This document shows positions 35,607-44,804 of a stretch of DNA of 64,000 nt, in pieces. Numbering within the stretch: the first letter of the stretch is position 1; each line of letters opens with the position of its first letter. The DNA is taken from NCBI RefSeq assembly GCF_026016465.1, contig NZ_CP100390.1, positions 2,580,001-2,644,000 of the forward strand, read 5' to 3'. The position numbers and the translations under genes are program-made. Under the pieces are notes generated by a model. The model saw only the letters and a program-made list of their open reading frames with translations, searched no databases and was not told the origin of the DNA. The stretch is from Alkalimarinus alittae. GTDB lineage: Bacteria; Pseudomonadota; Gammaproteobacteria; Pseudomonadales; Oleiphilaceae.

Positions 35607-37202
35607 TTAGTTGAACTGGTTAGACGTGTTTTTAGCGCCGCCTGCTTTAAGAGCACGCTCACCAGCAAAGTATTCTTTGTGGTCATCACCCATGTCAGAA
35701 CCTGACATGTTCTGGTGCTTAACACATGCGATACCCTGACGGATCTCTTTACGCTGTACGCCAGCAACATAACCCAACATACCCTGCTCACCGAAGTACT
35801 CTTTAGCCAAGTTATCAACAGACAATGCAGTCGTGTGATAAGTAGGAAGAGTGATCAAGTGATGGAATACGTTCGCTTCACGAGCAGTATCAGCTTGGAA
35901 AGTACGAGTACGCTCATCAGCTACTGCAGACAATTCAGAATCGTCGTATTCAGCAGACATTAGGTTAGCACGATCGTATGCAGATACGTCTTTTCCTTCT
36001 GCAACAAAAGTATCATAAGTTTGCTGACGGAAGTTTAGCGTCCAGTTGAACGATGGAGAGTTGTTATAAACAAGTTTCGCATCAGGGTGAACCTTACGAA
36101 CGTCGTTCATCATGCCCGCAATTTCGTGTACTGTTGGAACTGCAGTTTCGATCCAAAGTAGATCAGCGCCAGCATTAAGAGCACCGATACAATCGAATAC
36201 ACAACGCTCATGACCAGTACCTTGACGGAACTGATATAGACCAGAAGGTAAACGCTTAGGACGAACAAGCTTACCGCCGCGGTTAAATACCACATCGCCT
36301 TCAGCCATGTCAGCTACGTCGATTTCTTCAACATCTAAGAAAGAGTTGTAGATATCGCCAGAATCGCCAGGCTCGTTAACAACTGCGATTTCTTTAGTAA
36401 GGCCAGCACCTTCAGAGTCAGTACGTGCAACGATGATACCGTTGTCGATACCTAGCTCTAGGAAAGCGTGACGCAATGCACGGATCTTAGAGTGGAAGTC
36501 AGCGTGAGGAACAGTTACTTTACCGTCCTGGTGACCACATTGCTTCTCATCTGCAACTTGGTTTTCGATCTGTAGTGCACAAGCACCTGCTTCGATCATC
36601 TGCTTAGCCATTAGGTAAGTCGCTTCTGCGTTACCAAAACCAGCATCGATATCTGCAATAATTGGCACAACGTGAGTTACGTGGTTGTCAATTTGATCTT
36701 GAATGTCAGCTTCTTTAGCTGAATCGCCAGCGTCACGAGCTGCGTCTAATTCGCGGAACAAACCGCCAAGTTCACGTGCGTCAGCTTGACGTAGGAATGT
36801 GTAAAGCTCTTCAACCAAAGATGCAACAGCTGTTTTTTCGTGCATTGACTGATCAGGAAGAGGACCGAATTCAGAGCGAAGTGCTGCAACCATCCAACCA
36901 GAAAGGTACAAGTAACGACGATCAGTTTTTCCACCAAAGTGCTTCTTGATAGAAATCATTTTCTGTTGGCCAACAAAACCGTGCCAGCAACCTAGAGACT
37001 GAGTGTACTTAGTCTTGTCTGCATCGAATGCAGCCATGTCTGCGTTCATGATATCAGCAGTGTATTGTGCAATATCAAGACCTGTCTTGAATTTGTTTTG
37101 GGCACGCATGCGAGCGATTGACTCTGGGTTGATTGCTGCCCAGCTATCGCCTTTAGCTTCAACTACTGCTGCAACTGACTTGATATCGTCTTGATATGAC
37201 AT
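35607..37202 (-). CDS. aceA: isocitrate lyase, large form
   Basis: Glyoxylate-shunt enzyme splitting isocitrate into glyoxylate and succinate; needed for growth on acetate, fatty acids or alkanes. At 531 residues it is the longer Pseudomonas/Acinetobacter-type AceA. The catalytic signature reads EKQCGHQDGKV (KxCGH), with KKHFGGKTDRRYLYLSGWMV early and VYNNSPSFNWTLNF later. It is monocistronic with a strong terminator, and fits the fatty-acid-oriented gene set of the window. Confidence 0.95.
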   Translation of the reverse strand: MSYQDDIKSVAAVVEAKGDSWAAINPESIARMRAQNKFKTGLDIAQYTADIMNADMAAFDADKTKYTQSLGCWHGFVGQQKMISIKKHFGGKTDRRYLYLSGWMVAALRSEFGPLPDQSMHEKTAVASLVEELYTFLRQADARELGGLFRELDAARDAGDSAKEADIQDQIDNHVTHVVPIIADIDAGFGNAEATYLMAKQMIEAGACALQIENQVADEKQCGHQDGKVTVPHADFHSKIRALRHAFLELGIDNGIIVARTDSEGAGLTKEIAVVNEPGDSGDIYNSFLDVEEIDVADMAEGDVVFNRGGKLVRPKRLPSGLYQFRQGTGHERCVFDCIGALNAGADLLWIETAVPTVHEIAGMMNDVRKVHPDAKLVYNNSPSFNWTLNFRQQTYDTFVAEGKDVSAYDRANLMSAEYDDSELSAVADERTRTFQADTAREANVFHHLITLPTYHTTALSVDNLAKEYFGEQGMLGYVAGVQRKEIRQGIACVKHQNMSGSDMGDDHKEYFAGERALKAGGAKNTSNQFN

Positions 37203-37706
37203 AGACTAGTCCTTCTATTGAGTGTAAATGTATCCAGCCGCCTATAAATATTTAACAGTGTTTTAAAGGCTATTAAATCAATTAATGTCGTCTGGCTTAC
37301 CGGAGTACTTATTTCAGGTGCGGATTCTAACCAATTAGGCGCAATAAATAAAATATATAGTAAATATACCGGGTATAAGTTTTGTGAATAAAGGCAACCG
37401 TTTGAGTATTAGATGTTACAGGCAAACAAAACATAACTTATGTTTAGCATTAACTAACACCTTTAACCTATTAATTTATTTGATTATATCGACTCTTAAA
37501 TATCCAACTATCAGGCGCAAACAACTTCACAACCCCCTCTCTCGATCACAAAACTAAATAATAATTAACAATTTTATTAGCTTTTAAAGCAGCTTTTGTC
37601 AGGCGTAACTCGATAATAAGTACAACAGTCGGTGACGATAGCCTTATGAGTTAGTGGACTTGCAAACGTTATTATTTTACTCCGTGCAAAGCACACTATT
37701 TACAAA
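37203..37706. other. 504-base intergenic region upstream of aceA
   Basis: AT-rich, no credible open frame on either strand. It must hold the aceA promoter on the minus strand and the 3' end of the patatin transcript. I see no repeat or clear operator that I could support. Confidence 0.5.
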
Positions 37707-38444
37707 TCAAGTTAGCTGAGCATCTAGCGCTTCTAGCGTTTTATCCATAGCGAACTTATATGCTTCACGCCCTACGGTTATATTGCCGGGTCCAACACGG
37801 GGCAACCCTTCGATGGCTAAACACTGCATATTGTCTCTGATTGGCACTTTTAACGCAGCACTGTTTTTTGTGCGCCAAGGCGATCGAGATGTTATATGAT
37901 GGTAAAACACCCGCTCATTATTTTTAACACCTTGAAGCCCAGGACGGTCTTTGATGCCTCCATCAAGGTAATACCTATTATTCACACAAACTGGCTGGAA
38001 TAATAATGGAAATGCACACGATGCTGAGACTACATCCTGAATGGAGCCATCACTAAACGTAGTTGTTTGAAGTGCTAATAAGTCAAACACAGAAAGCGTT
38101 ACCGGCACGCTACACTCTTGTAGCAACTTAACCTTGCAAGCACCTGCAACTAGCGCCCTAAACCTGCGCCCCTTTAATAAGCCAAAGCCAATTGCAGGGT
38201 CCCAAAAATCACTTTTTTGTAGACTAAATAAGCGCTCTTTCAACTCATCAGATGAACACCCAGACGCCCAACAAGCACCAACTAATGCGCCCGCACTTGA
38301 ACCTGTAACCTTAGACGGTAACAGGTTCTCCTGCTCGAGTGCAGCCAACATACCTGCATGAGTAAAAAAACTAAAAAAGCCAGACGACATGCTGAGGGTA
38401 AATGGCTCAACTGCAAGCCAGTCTCGTAGAGTCATAGCATTCAT
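37707..38444 (-). CDS. patatin-like phospholipase with variant oxyanion loop
   Basis: A 245-residue patatin-fold protein. The nucleophile motif GSSAGALVG (GxSxG) and the catalytic DGG (YYLDGGIKDRPG) are present, so a Ser-Asp dyad is intact. The usual glycine-rich oxyanion motif (GGGxxG) is replaced by SSGFFSFFTHAG. I recall similar GFF-type patatins in marine gammaproteobacteria. No signal peptide is obvious, so it is probably a cytoplasmic lipid acyl hydrolase. Confidence 0.82.
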   Translation of the reverse strand: MNAMTLRDWLAVEPFTLSMSSGFFSFFTHAGMLAALEQENLLPSKVTGSSAGALVGACWASGCSSDELKERLFSLQKSDFWDPAIGFGLLKGRRFRALVAGACKVKLLQECSVPVTLSVFDLLALQTTTFSDGSIQDVVSASCAFPLLFQPVCVNNRYYLDGGIKDRPGLQGVKNNERVFYHHITSRSPWRTKNSAALKVPIRDNMQCLAIEGLPRVGPGNITVGREAYKFAMDKTLEALDAQLT

Positions 38445-38481
38445 CCTTATTTGTATGCTGAGTTAACCCAAAATTTAAGCC

Positions 38482-38515
38482 AAAAAAAAAGGTAAGACCA
38501 GAGGTCTCACCTTTT
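38482..38515 (-). terminator. terminator of the cold-shock gene
   Basis: Hairpin with arms aaggtaagacc and ggtctcacctt around a short loop; on the minus strand it is followed by nine T (A-run at 38482-38490). It lies between the cold-shock gene and the patatin gene. Confidence 0.88.
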
Positions 38516-38588
38516 TATGCTTTAACTCCTTGGAGTTTAAGCTAGATCAACTCTAATTAAAGAGAAAATCCAGTAGTCTTTAATAAAA

Positions 38589-38795
38589 TTAAAGCGCTAC
38601 GATGTTTTCTGCTTGAGGTCCTTTCTGACCTTGAGTTACAGTGAACTCAACTTTTTGACCTTCAGTCAAAGTTTTGAAGCCAGTGCTAGAGATAGCGCTG
38701 AAGTGAGCAAAAACGTCTGGACCAGACTCTTGCTCGATAAAACCAAAACCTTTAGATTCGTTAAACCACTTAACTGTTCCAGTAGTAGTAGACAT
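38589..38795 (-). CDS. CspA-family cold-shock protein
   Basis: A 68-residue single OB-fold RNA chaperone. [20 protein letters not shown] contains RNP1 (KGFGFI) and DVFAHFSAI contains RNP2 (VFAHF). It has a long AT-rich leader upstream, as is typical for regulated csp transcripts. Which csp paralogue it is cannot be told. Confidence 0.95.
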   Translation of the reverse strand: MSTTTGTVKWFNESKGFGFIEQESGPDVFAHFSAISSTGFKTLTEGQKVEFTVTQGQKGPQAENIVAL

Positions 38796-39166
38796 AATAA
38801 TATCCTAATAATTCAATTTGTAATTTAAGCCTTTGCTCTAAATGAGATCGGGCGAACTGGCTGAAATGTAATGCTATTACTTATGAAATCAGGACGAGCT
38901 ACTAATACGAGACATCGAAATGGTGTGCATAAATATAAGACGTTCTTTCAAGCTGAAGAGCATTATATAGGTATTGAGCATATAGTCAATAGCAAAGGTT
39001 ATATATACAACTACCCATGAGGCATATATAGCTAAACAACCAACAGCCGCATAAAATCTTATATTTCAAACTTTTAGCATTAATACAAAGGATTGACATT
39101 AAATTCGCTTTCAATTGATCTACGCCATCAAGATCCTCTACCAGTATTCCATCCAACACTGATTTC
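38796..39166. other. leader region of the cold-shock gene and RIO-kinase promoter
   Basis: 371 bases between the divergent csp and RIO genes. A long untranslated leader for csp is likely. A 60-codon frame on the minus strand (38986-39168) overlaps the RIO start and is not convincing. Confidence 0.45.
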
Positions 39167-40039
39167 ATGTATAAAAGCCCTATGAAAACACCAAAGAGAA
39201 TCCAACCCTTAGTCGAAGACGGTTTGGTAGATGACGTTATCCGCCAACTAATGAGCGGGAAAGAAGCAACCGTTTATGTTGTAAGGTGCGGCAATAATAT
39301 TCGCTGTGCAAAAGTCTATAAAGATGCAGCCAAACGTAGCTTCAAAAAAGCAGTCCAATACCAAGAAGGCCGAAAAGTTCGTAATAGTAGACGAGCGCGC
39401 GCCATGGAGAAAAATTCCTCCTTCGGACGCAAGCAACAAGAAGAGATTTGGCAAAATGCAGAAGTAGACGCACTTTACCGTCTCGCTGATGCAGGCGTTC
39501 GTGTACCGCAACCCTACGGTTGTTTTGATGGCGTGCTATTAATGGAGCTTGTGACCGATGACGATGGCGACGTAGCACCCCGCCTTAATGATGTATCTAT
39601 GTCGGCAGAGCAAGCGCGAGAAGACCACGCAACTGTTATGCACTACGTTAAGCTCATGCTCTGCGCAGGTATCATTCATGGCGACTTATCTGAGTTTAAT
39701 GTACTGGTAGATGATTACGGTCCAGTTATTATCGACCTCCCACAAGCCGTTGATGCGGCAGCAAACAATAACGCTCAATCAATGCTTGGGCGTGATATTG
39801 AAAACATGACCACTTACTATGGTCAGTTTGCCCCCGACCTACTTCAAACAAAGTACACCCAAGAAATGTGGACACTTTATGAGGATGGCAAGCTAACACC
39901 AGAAACAAAACTAACGGGCTATTTTGAAGAAGATGAAACAGCAGCCGATGTTGACGCTGTGGTGCTTGAAATTAAAGCGGCAATGGAAGAAGAAAGAGAC
40001 CGGCAAGAACGCCTTAGAAACTCTGAAGAGCTAGAATAA
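39167..40039 (+). CDS. RIO-family serine protein kinase
   Basis: A 290-residue RIO1-like atypical kinase. ISGKEATVY-type loop (MSGKEATVYVVRCG), CAKVYKDAAKRSFKKAV with the ATP-binding Lys, IIHGDLSEFNVLVDDYG catalytic loop and VIIDLPQAVD metal motif are all present. Bacterial RIO proteins are common in this group, but their substrates are unknown. Start may be the ATG at 39167 or at 39182. A terminator overlaps its stop codon. Confidence 0.9.
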   Translation: MYKSPMKTPKRIQPLVEDGLVDDVIRQLMSGKEATVYVVRCGNNIRCAKVYKDAAKRSFKKAVQYQEGRKVRNSRRARAMEKNSSFGRKQQEEIWQNAEVDALYRLADAGVRVPQPYGCFDGVLLMELVTDDDGDVAPRLNDVSMSAEQAREDHATVMHYVKLMLCAGIIHGDLSEFNVLVDDYGPVIIDLPQAVDAAANNNAQSMLGRDIENMTTYYGQFAPDLLQTKYTQEMWTLYEDGKLTPETKLTGYFEEDETAADVDAVVLEIKAAMEEERDRQERLRNSEELE

Positions 40040-40062
40040 CCTAGCTCTTCAGTGAGTTTTTT
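40024..40062 (+). terminator. terminator overlapping the RIO stop codon
   Basis: Eleven-base arms tgaagagctag (40024-40034) and ctagctcttca (40041-40051), with the TAA stop in the loop, followed by a T-run (40057-40062). The last coding codons form one arm. Confidence 0.8.
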
Positions 40063-40070
40063 ATCTTTGC

Positions 40071-40685
40071 CTACACCAACTTAGCCGCAGACTTAACACC
40101 CTCAATCAACATTTGAACCCCTATTACAGCCAAAATAAGCCCCATTAATCGCGTCACAATCCCTAACCCACTTTCACCAATAGCCTTCATGATCTTTGAG
40201 CTAAAAATAAAGCAGAAAAAGGTAATAAAACAAAGCACTGCAAACATACTGACGGTTACCATTATTTCCATCCAACCACCAGCAGCTGAATAATTCATAG
40301 CGGTCGCAATCGTGCCTGGCCCTGCAAGCAAAGGGACAGCCAAAGGAGAAACCGCAATATCTGTATCATCACTCTCTTCCGACGTATGAAGCTTTGAATT
40401 TGCGCCTTGCAACATATGATACCCAACGAGAAACACGAGTACCCCACCCGTAATTTGTAATGCCGGTAGTGTAATCCCAAATAAGCTAAAAATTGACTTA
40501 CCCAGCAGCGAAAACAACACAATAATAACAAAGGTAATTAGCAACGATTTTGTCGCCACTTTTACTTGCGCTGATTTGCTCTCTCTACCGGCTAGGCCCG
40601 CAAACACAGTTGTATTAGCGATAGGATTCATAATGGCAAAAAAAGCCATAAAGACGGTTATAGCATGTTCAATAATTGGATTCAT
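40071..40685 (-). CDS. MarC-family integral membrane protein
   Basis: A 204-residue protein with about six hydrophobic segments: FMAFFAIMNPIANTTVFAGL, FSLFGITLPALQITGGVLVF, and LAVPLLAGPGTIATAMNYSA are the hallmark MarC stretches. Members were once thought to be multidrug pumps, but the transport role is unproven. It converges on the RIO kinase gene. Confidence 0.9.
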   Translation of the reverse strand: MNPIIEHAITVFMAFFAIMNPIANTTVFAGLAGRESKSAQVKVATKSLLITFVIIVLFSLLGKSIFSLFGITLPALQITGGVLVFLVGYHMLQGANSKLHTSEESDDTDIAVSPLAVPLLAGPGTIATAMNYSAAGGWMEIMVTVSMFAVLCFITFFCFIFSSKIMKAIGESGLGIVTRLMGLILAVIGVQMLIEGVKSAAKLV

Positions 40686-40746
40686 GTGCTCTCAACTTAA
40701 TTGACTAAAACGATATATAAGACGTGAAAATCGGTTAAATATAAAC

Positions 40747-40800
40747 AAAAAAACAGGGCAGCCTAATCGTTTATATGAACTAATCGATTCAACTGCCCTG
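40747..40800 (-). terminator. terminator of the acyl-reductase-like gene
   Basis: Arms cagggcag and ctgccctg (40754-40761 and 40793-40800) with an inner aatcg/cgatt pairing, followed on the minus strand by seven T. It ends the ligase-reductase transcript. Confidence 0.85.
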
Positions 40801-40838
40801 CTTAGATTGCTTTAGCGTTAATGGTTTACGCCGACAAC

Positions 40839-42896
40839 CTATTTAGACTTCCACGTTTTACGCGCTTCAAGCGCTAACTCGCGAACTTTCTGTAGATCTT
40901 CATCTGTATAAGCACCATTAACACCTGAGATAGCGGCTAACTTCATACCGTGCTTAAGGCCTAAGGAATAAATCTCTTTAACTTTTTCCCACTCAGTATT
41001 ACGACCGATGGTAAATACTTCAAAGCGACCTTCCAATGCCAAAACGATGGTTTCAGCCATACAGGCAAAAACAACGTTTTCTGGAAGCTGGATACTCTTC
41101 ATATCTAACTTACCAGGCACTAAAATTTCACCCGACTCAATAACCAATACATCAGGTCGTTTAGCAACCTCTTCTGCAGGCAGATCAAGCGGTCGAGCAA
41201 CATCAGTAATGATACAGCCTGGCTTAACCTTCATGATGTCTAATATTTTCTTGCCTGCACCCGATGTAGAGGTTACAACAACATCCATATCGCCTAATTG
41301 ATCATCAGGGTTAGTCGTCACAAACACCTTCGCATCAGGCGTATCTTTTAGAATCGAATCTCTTAAGATATTAAGTGTCTTTTCATTTCGACCGCCGAGA
41401 TAAACTTCATCGAACGCCATTGCAAGTAATCGAGCTGAAACAGACCCAATAGAACCCGTTGCACCGATCACCATAGATTTAGCTGGAATTCGTTTACCTT
41501 CTTCATGCTCTACCAACTTCAAGCGCTTCATTGCATCAGCAGCCGCCCACAAAGCACCGGATGCACTATAGCTATTACCTGTAGTCACAGGGATAGTTGC
41601 TCTTCGCGCTACAGTAATACCTGCATCACCAACAACTTTAGTAAACGCTCCCAAACCAATAATCTGCGCACCTAGCTTTTCTGCCATTTTTGCAGCGGCT
41701 AACAAACGCTTGTATGTAAATTCTGGGCTATGCGAAAGCATCTCTTTTGGCGTACCGCCAACAGTAATCAACCAACCTTCTGCCTCAGCGCCACAAGGTG
41801 ATTTAATGCCCTTCACTTCAGAATATACAAATGGGGGTGCCAATGCCGTTACTTTCTCAATCGCATTCATCAAAGGCGTATGAGCAAAGCGCTTAGGAAT
41901 GGGTGTTACGTTACGAATATATTCTTGAGATAGCGGGTGAATAACAAAAGCAAACCGTCGAATATTTTTAAAGGTTCCCGTTGGGTGCAACAAACGAGGC
42001 TTGATATCTAACTCTTTGATGATATCTTCAAGGCAAGCCGTTGATAACTCTTCAGAGTCTACATCTGATGCAGCTATAATCATCGCTTCAAGAACGTTAG
42101 CCCCTACCACTTGATCAAACATGTTTGGAGTAACATCAATCACTAAGTTCACCTTAGCTTCTTTGAAATACTCAAAATCTTCATCTGTTACAAATGACGT
42201 TATAATCGTTTTGTCGACTAAACACTCTTTATTGCCATACTTTTTAAGGCTAGCGCAGGTCCCAACAACCACGTGAGAGTCTTTCATCGCCTTTTGAATA
42301 AGGTGCTTTTTAACTTGCGGCAATGACGGTATTTGACTTTGATTTAAATCAACAGGCGATACTTTGTTCAAATTGTAACGGCTACGAGCATAAAGCTCTA
42401 GGGCCGATACAGAATTAAGCATCTTAGGAAGTCCTGCTTGTATAATGGCATCTGCAAACTTCAAATTAGGCGTATATTCAGCCATTAACGTGGCCATTTC
42501 ATAATTGGCCATACCTGATAAAAATAATACTTTATTGTTATTAAAGTAATTACCTAGTTTTTTCTGCGTGTGTCTTATCGCTAGATTCTGCAGAATACGT
42601 CTAATTCTAGCACCTGTAGTAACAGGTACGCGGGTCACTACGCGTGTTAGCTTCTTAGTGCCGGGGTTTTCAAACTTAAACTCTCCAACATTGAACTCGT
42701 CGGGTACCATCCCGACACCCATCACATCACACTTACTCTGTAATCTCTGCAACAGCTCCCACGCCTCGGTTTCATTACCGTTCGTCCCAATCCGCTGAAC
42801 AGTAAAATCTTCGTCTAAAAAACGAGTTTGAAACTCATAATCCTGTTCTGAGGAGCCTAAGCTGATATTGATTACTTTTTTCATAGAATGATCCAT
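40839..42896 (-). CDS. two-domain protein with acyl-ACP-reductase-like C-terminal half
   Basis: A 685-residue protein. From about residue 335 on it resembles cyanobacterial long-chain acyl-ACP reductase (AAR): LGAFTKVV, TGNSYSASGALWAAADAM, the nucleotide-binding VIGATGSIGS (476-485), and FACMAETIVLALEG, whose Cys612 aligns with the acylated Cys of AAR, then HGMKLAAISG. The first about 330 residues (VINISLGSSEQDYEFQTRFL onward) recall stand-alone proteins loosely annotated as quinate 5-dehydrogenase. A likely role is reducing a fatty acyl thioester to aldehyde. It follows the acyl-CoA ligase gene by 60 bases. Start could be 42896 or 42884. Confidence 0.7.
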   Translation of the reverse strand: MDHSMKKVINISLGSSEQDYEFQTRFLDEDFTVQRIGTNGNETEAWELLQRLQSKCDVMGVGMVPDEFNVGEFKFENPGTKKLTRVVTRVPVTTGARIRRILQNLAIRHTQKKLGNYFNNNKVLFLSGMANYEMATLMAEYTPNLKFADAIIQAGLPKMLNSVSALELYARSRYNLNKVSPVDLNQSQIPSLPQVKKHLIQKAMKDSHVVVGTCASLKKYGNKECLVDKTIITSFVTDEDFEYFKEAKVNLVIDVTPNMFDQVVGANVLEAMIIAASDVDSEELSTACLEDIIKELDIKPRLLHPTGTFKNIRRFAFVIHPLSQEYIRNVTPIPKRFAHTPLMNAIEKVTALAPPFVYSEVKGIKSPCGAEAEGWLITVGGTPKEMLSHSPEFTYKRLLAAAKMAEKLGAQIIGLGAFTKVVGDAGITVARRATIPVTTGNSYSASGALWAAADAMKRLKLVEHEEGKRIPAKSMVIGATGSIGSVSARLLAMAFDEVYLGGRNEKTLNILRDSILKDTPDAKVFVTTNPDDQLGDMDVVVTSTSGAGKKILDIMKVKPGCIITDVARPLDLPAEEVAKRPDVLVIESGEILVPGKLDMKSIQLPENVVFACMAETIVLALEGRFEVFTIGRNTEWEKVKEIYSLGLKHGMKLAAISGVNGAYTDEDLQKVRELALEARKTWKSK

Positions 42897-42907
42897 CTTC
42901 GATGTCA

Positions 42908-42933
42908 GAGCGCTACCCTATAGGGCAGCGCTT
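42908..42933 (-). other. intercistronic hairpin between ligase and reductase genes
   Basis: Stem agcgct (42909-42914) with agcgct (42927-42932) continued by ccc/ggg around a 4-base loop. No T-run follows on the minus strand, so it may set relative expression or transcript stability instead of ending transcription. Confidence 0.55.
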
Positions 42934-42956
42934 AAGAGGTCGTATAAAATAGCTAT

Positions 42957-44645
42957 TTAAGCTTCTTGTGCTTCCCACACAAAGCGAGTCTTTGACTCAC
43001 GATACTTATCGCATAGTGGCGCGTATCTTCTCTCAACTTCACTACGCTTAATCTTCATTGTAGGTGTTAACATCCCGTTTTCAGGCGTCCAAACATCATC
43101 TACAATAAAGATACGATCAATGATTTCGTGATGCTCAAGCTCTTTATTAACTTGAACAACAGTACTCATAATATCATCTTCAATCGCTTTTGCGTCTTCT
43201 GGTAGACGTGACTTAGCATCTTCAGTTAGCTCGATCAAAACGATCGGCTGAGAATGCCCAGAACCCGCGACACAGATTTGCTCAATATTGGTGTTACGCA
43301 TCAGCAACCCTTCAATACTGTTAGGTTGTACAAATTTACCTTTAGACGTTTTGAATACATCTTTAACACGCCCGGTAATTTTTAAGTAGCCATCGCTATC
43401 GATTTCACCACGATCGCCAGTATGTAACCAACCATCTCTGATAGTTTCAGCTGTCTTTTCAGGTTCTAGGTAATAGCCTTTCATTAACGAAGGTGATCTT
43501 ACGATAATCTCACCGTCTTCTGTGATGCGCACTTCGCTATGTGGTAAAGCAGTAATCGAGCCAACTGAACCCAACTTAACTGCTCCTGGCATGTTAATAG
43601 CTGGCCCATAAGCAAGGTTTTCAGTCATGCCGTAACCTTCGTTGATATCGATACCAATTTTGGCATACCACTCAAGAAGACTCTGGGCGATAGGTGATGC
43701 ACCAGAAACAACCATACGTGCTTTATTAAGACCCAATGCTTTTTTAATCTTCGAACGCACAATGCGATTAAGCAGAGGAATTCGCAGCATTTTATCAAGC
43801 TTTTCTTGTGGCATTTTAGCGGTGATCTGCTGCTGGAATTTTTTCCATAGGCGCGGCACAGCAAAAAATACGGTTGGCAACGTTGCCTGTAAGTTTTCAG
43901 CAAATGTATCCAATGACTCTACAAACGATACCTGAGCACCCGAGTATGTTGCACAACCTAACACCATAAAGCGTTCTGCGATATGAGAGAGTGGCAAGAA
44001 AGACAAAAAGCGATCTTCTGGCTTAACAGGCAATGTTTCAACTGCGTTTTGCGCGCCAAAGCTGAATGTTCCGTAGGTGTGCATAACACCTTTAGGATTA
44101 CCCGTTGTACCTGAGGTGTAAATAAGTGTCATCAGATCATCCATACCGTGTACTGGATTCTCTTTAGTTGGCTCATATTTAGCCAAAAGGTCATTCCACT
44201 GATGATCAATTTTCATATCTATTGGGTAAGGCATACCGATGCGTATAACGCCAGCTGGAATTCCAGATTCCATGCTCTTTGCGCCATCAAGCTTACCGAT
44301 GATAATTGCTTTGGATTCACTATGGTTGATAACGTATTCAATCGACTCTGGTGATTGCATAGGGTAAAGCGGTACGCTAATTAAGCTCGCAAGCTGAATA
44401 GCATAATCTGTAATAAACCATTCCGCCGAGTTCTTTGCCAATATAGCAACTCGATCACCCTTCTCTAACCCTAGACCCAGCAATGCTGATGCTAGTTTTC
44501 TCGCCTGATTATCAACTTCCTTCCATGTGAAATCTTTATACTCTCCGTTTATAGGTTGACGCATAAAAACGCTATTAGGTGTATTTTTTACCCAATGTGC
44601 GACTTTTTCTAAGGGAGTTGGATAGAGTTTGTTACCGTTATTCAT
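42957..44645 (-). CDS. long-chain fatty acid-CoA ligase (AMP-forming)
   Basis: A 562-residue ANL-superfamily ligase. The P-loop LIYTSGTTGNPKGVMHTYG, the linker YGMTENLAYG, DGWLHTGDRGEIDSDGYLKI and GRVKDVFKTSKGKFVQP are the FadD15/long-chain type signatures (GKFVQPNSIE near the catalytic end). It activates fatty acids to acyl-CoA. It is directly upstream of the acyl-reductase-like gene on the same strand, so together they may turn fatty acid into aldehyde. A 19-base palindrome lies in its promoter region. Confidence 0.9.
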   Translation of the reverse strand: MNNGNKLYPTPLEKVAHWVKNTPNSVFMRQPINGEYKDFTWKEVDNQARKLASALLGLGLEKGDRVAILAKNSAEWFITDYAIQLASLISVPLYPMQSPESIEYVINHSESKAIIIGKLDGAKSMESGIPAGVIRIGMPYPIDMKIDHQWNDLLAKYEPTKENPVHGMDDLMTLIYTSGTTGNPKGVMHTYGTFSFGAQNAVETLPVKPEDRFLSFLPLSHIAERFMVLGCATYSGAQVSFVESLDTFAENLQATLPTVFFAVPRLWKKFQQQITAKMPQEKLDKMLRIPLLNRIVRSKIKKALGLNKARMVVSGASPIAQSLLEWYAKIGIDINEGYGMTENLAYGPAINMPGAVKLGSVGSITALPHSEVRITEDGEIIVRSPSLMKGYYLEPEKTAETIRDGWLHTGDRGEIDSDGYLKITGRVKDVFKTSKGKFVQPNSIEGLLMRNTNIEQICVAGSGHSQPIVLIELTEDAKSRLPEDAKAIEDDIMSTVVQVNKELEHHEIIDRIFIVDDVWTPENGMLTPTMKIKRSEVERRYAPLCDKYRESKTRFVWEAQEA

Positions 44646-44775
44646 TTCTAGCCCTTTTATTTCTGTTATTAGAATTTATTTATAGTTTGTATATTAGCCT
44701 TGCAGAACATCTGTGTATTGACCTGAACCTGAAATTATTGACAGTTCACGCCACACTCAACATTATTACCAATTG

Positions 44776-44794
44776 TAACAATATATATTTGTTA
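44776..44794. promoter_or_regulatory. 19-base palindrome, candidate operator of the ligase gene
   Basis: taacaatatatatttgtta has 6-base arms around a TATATAT centre. It lies about 130 bases upstream of the ligase start and just after the AraC gene stop. This is a plausible repressor site; the binding protein is unknown. Confidence 0.4.
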
Positions 44795-44804
44795 AAAGTT
44801 TTAA

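Noticed and set aside
38986-39168. 60-codon minus-strand frame upstream of the cold-shock gene
   Set aside because: The first 25 codons look somewhat coding, but it overlaps the RIO-kinase start and occupies the likely csp leader; evidence is insufficient to call a gene.
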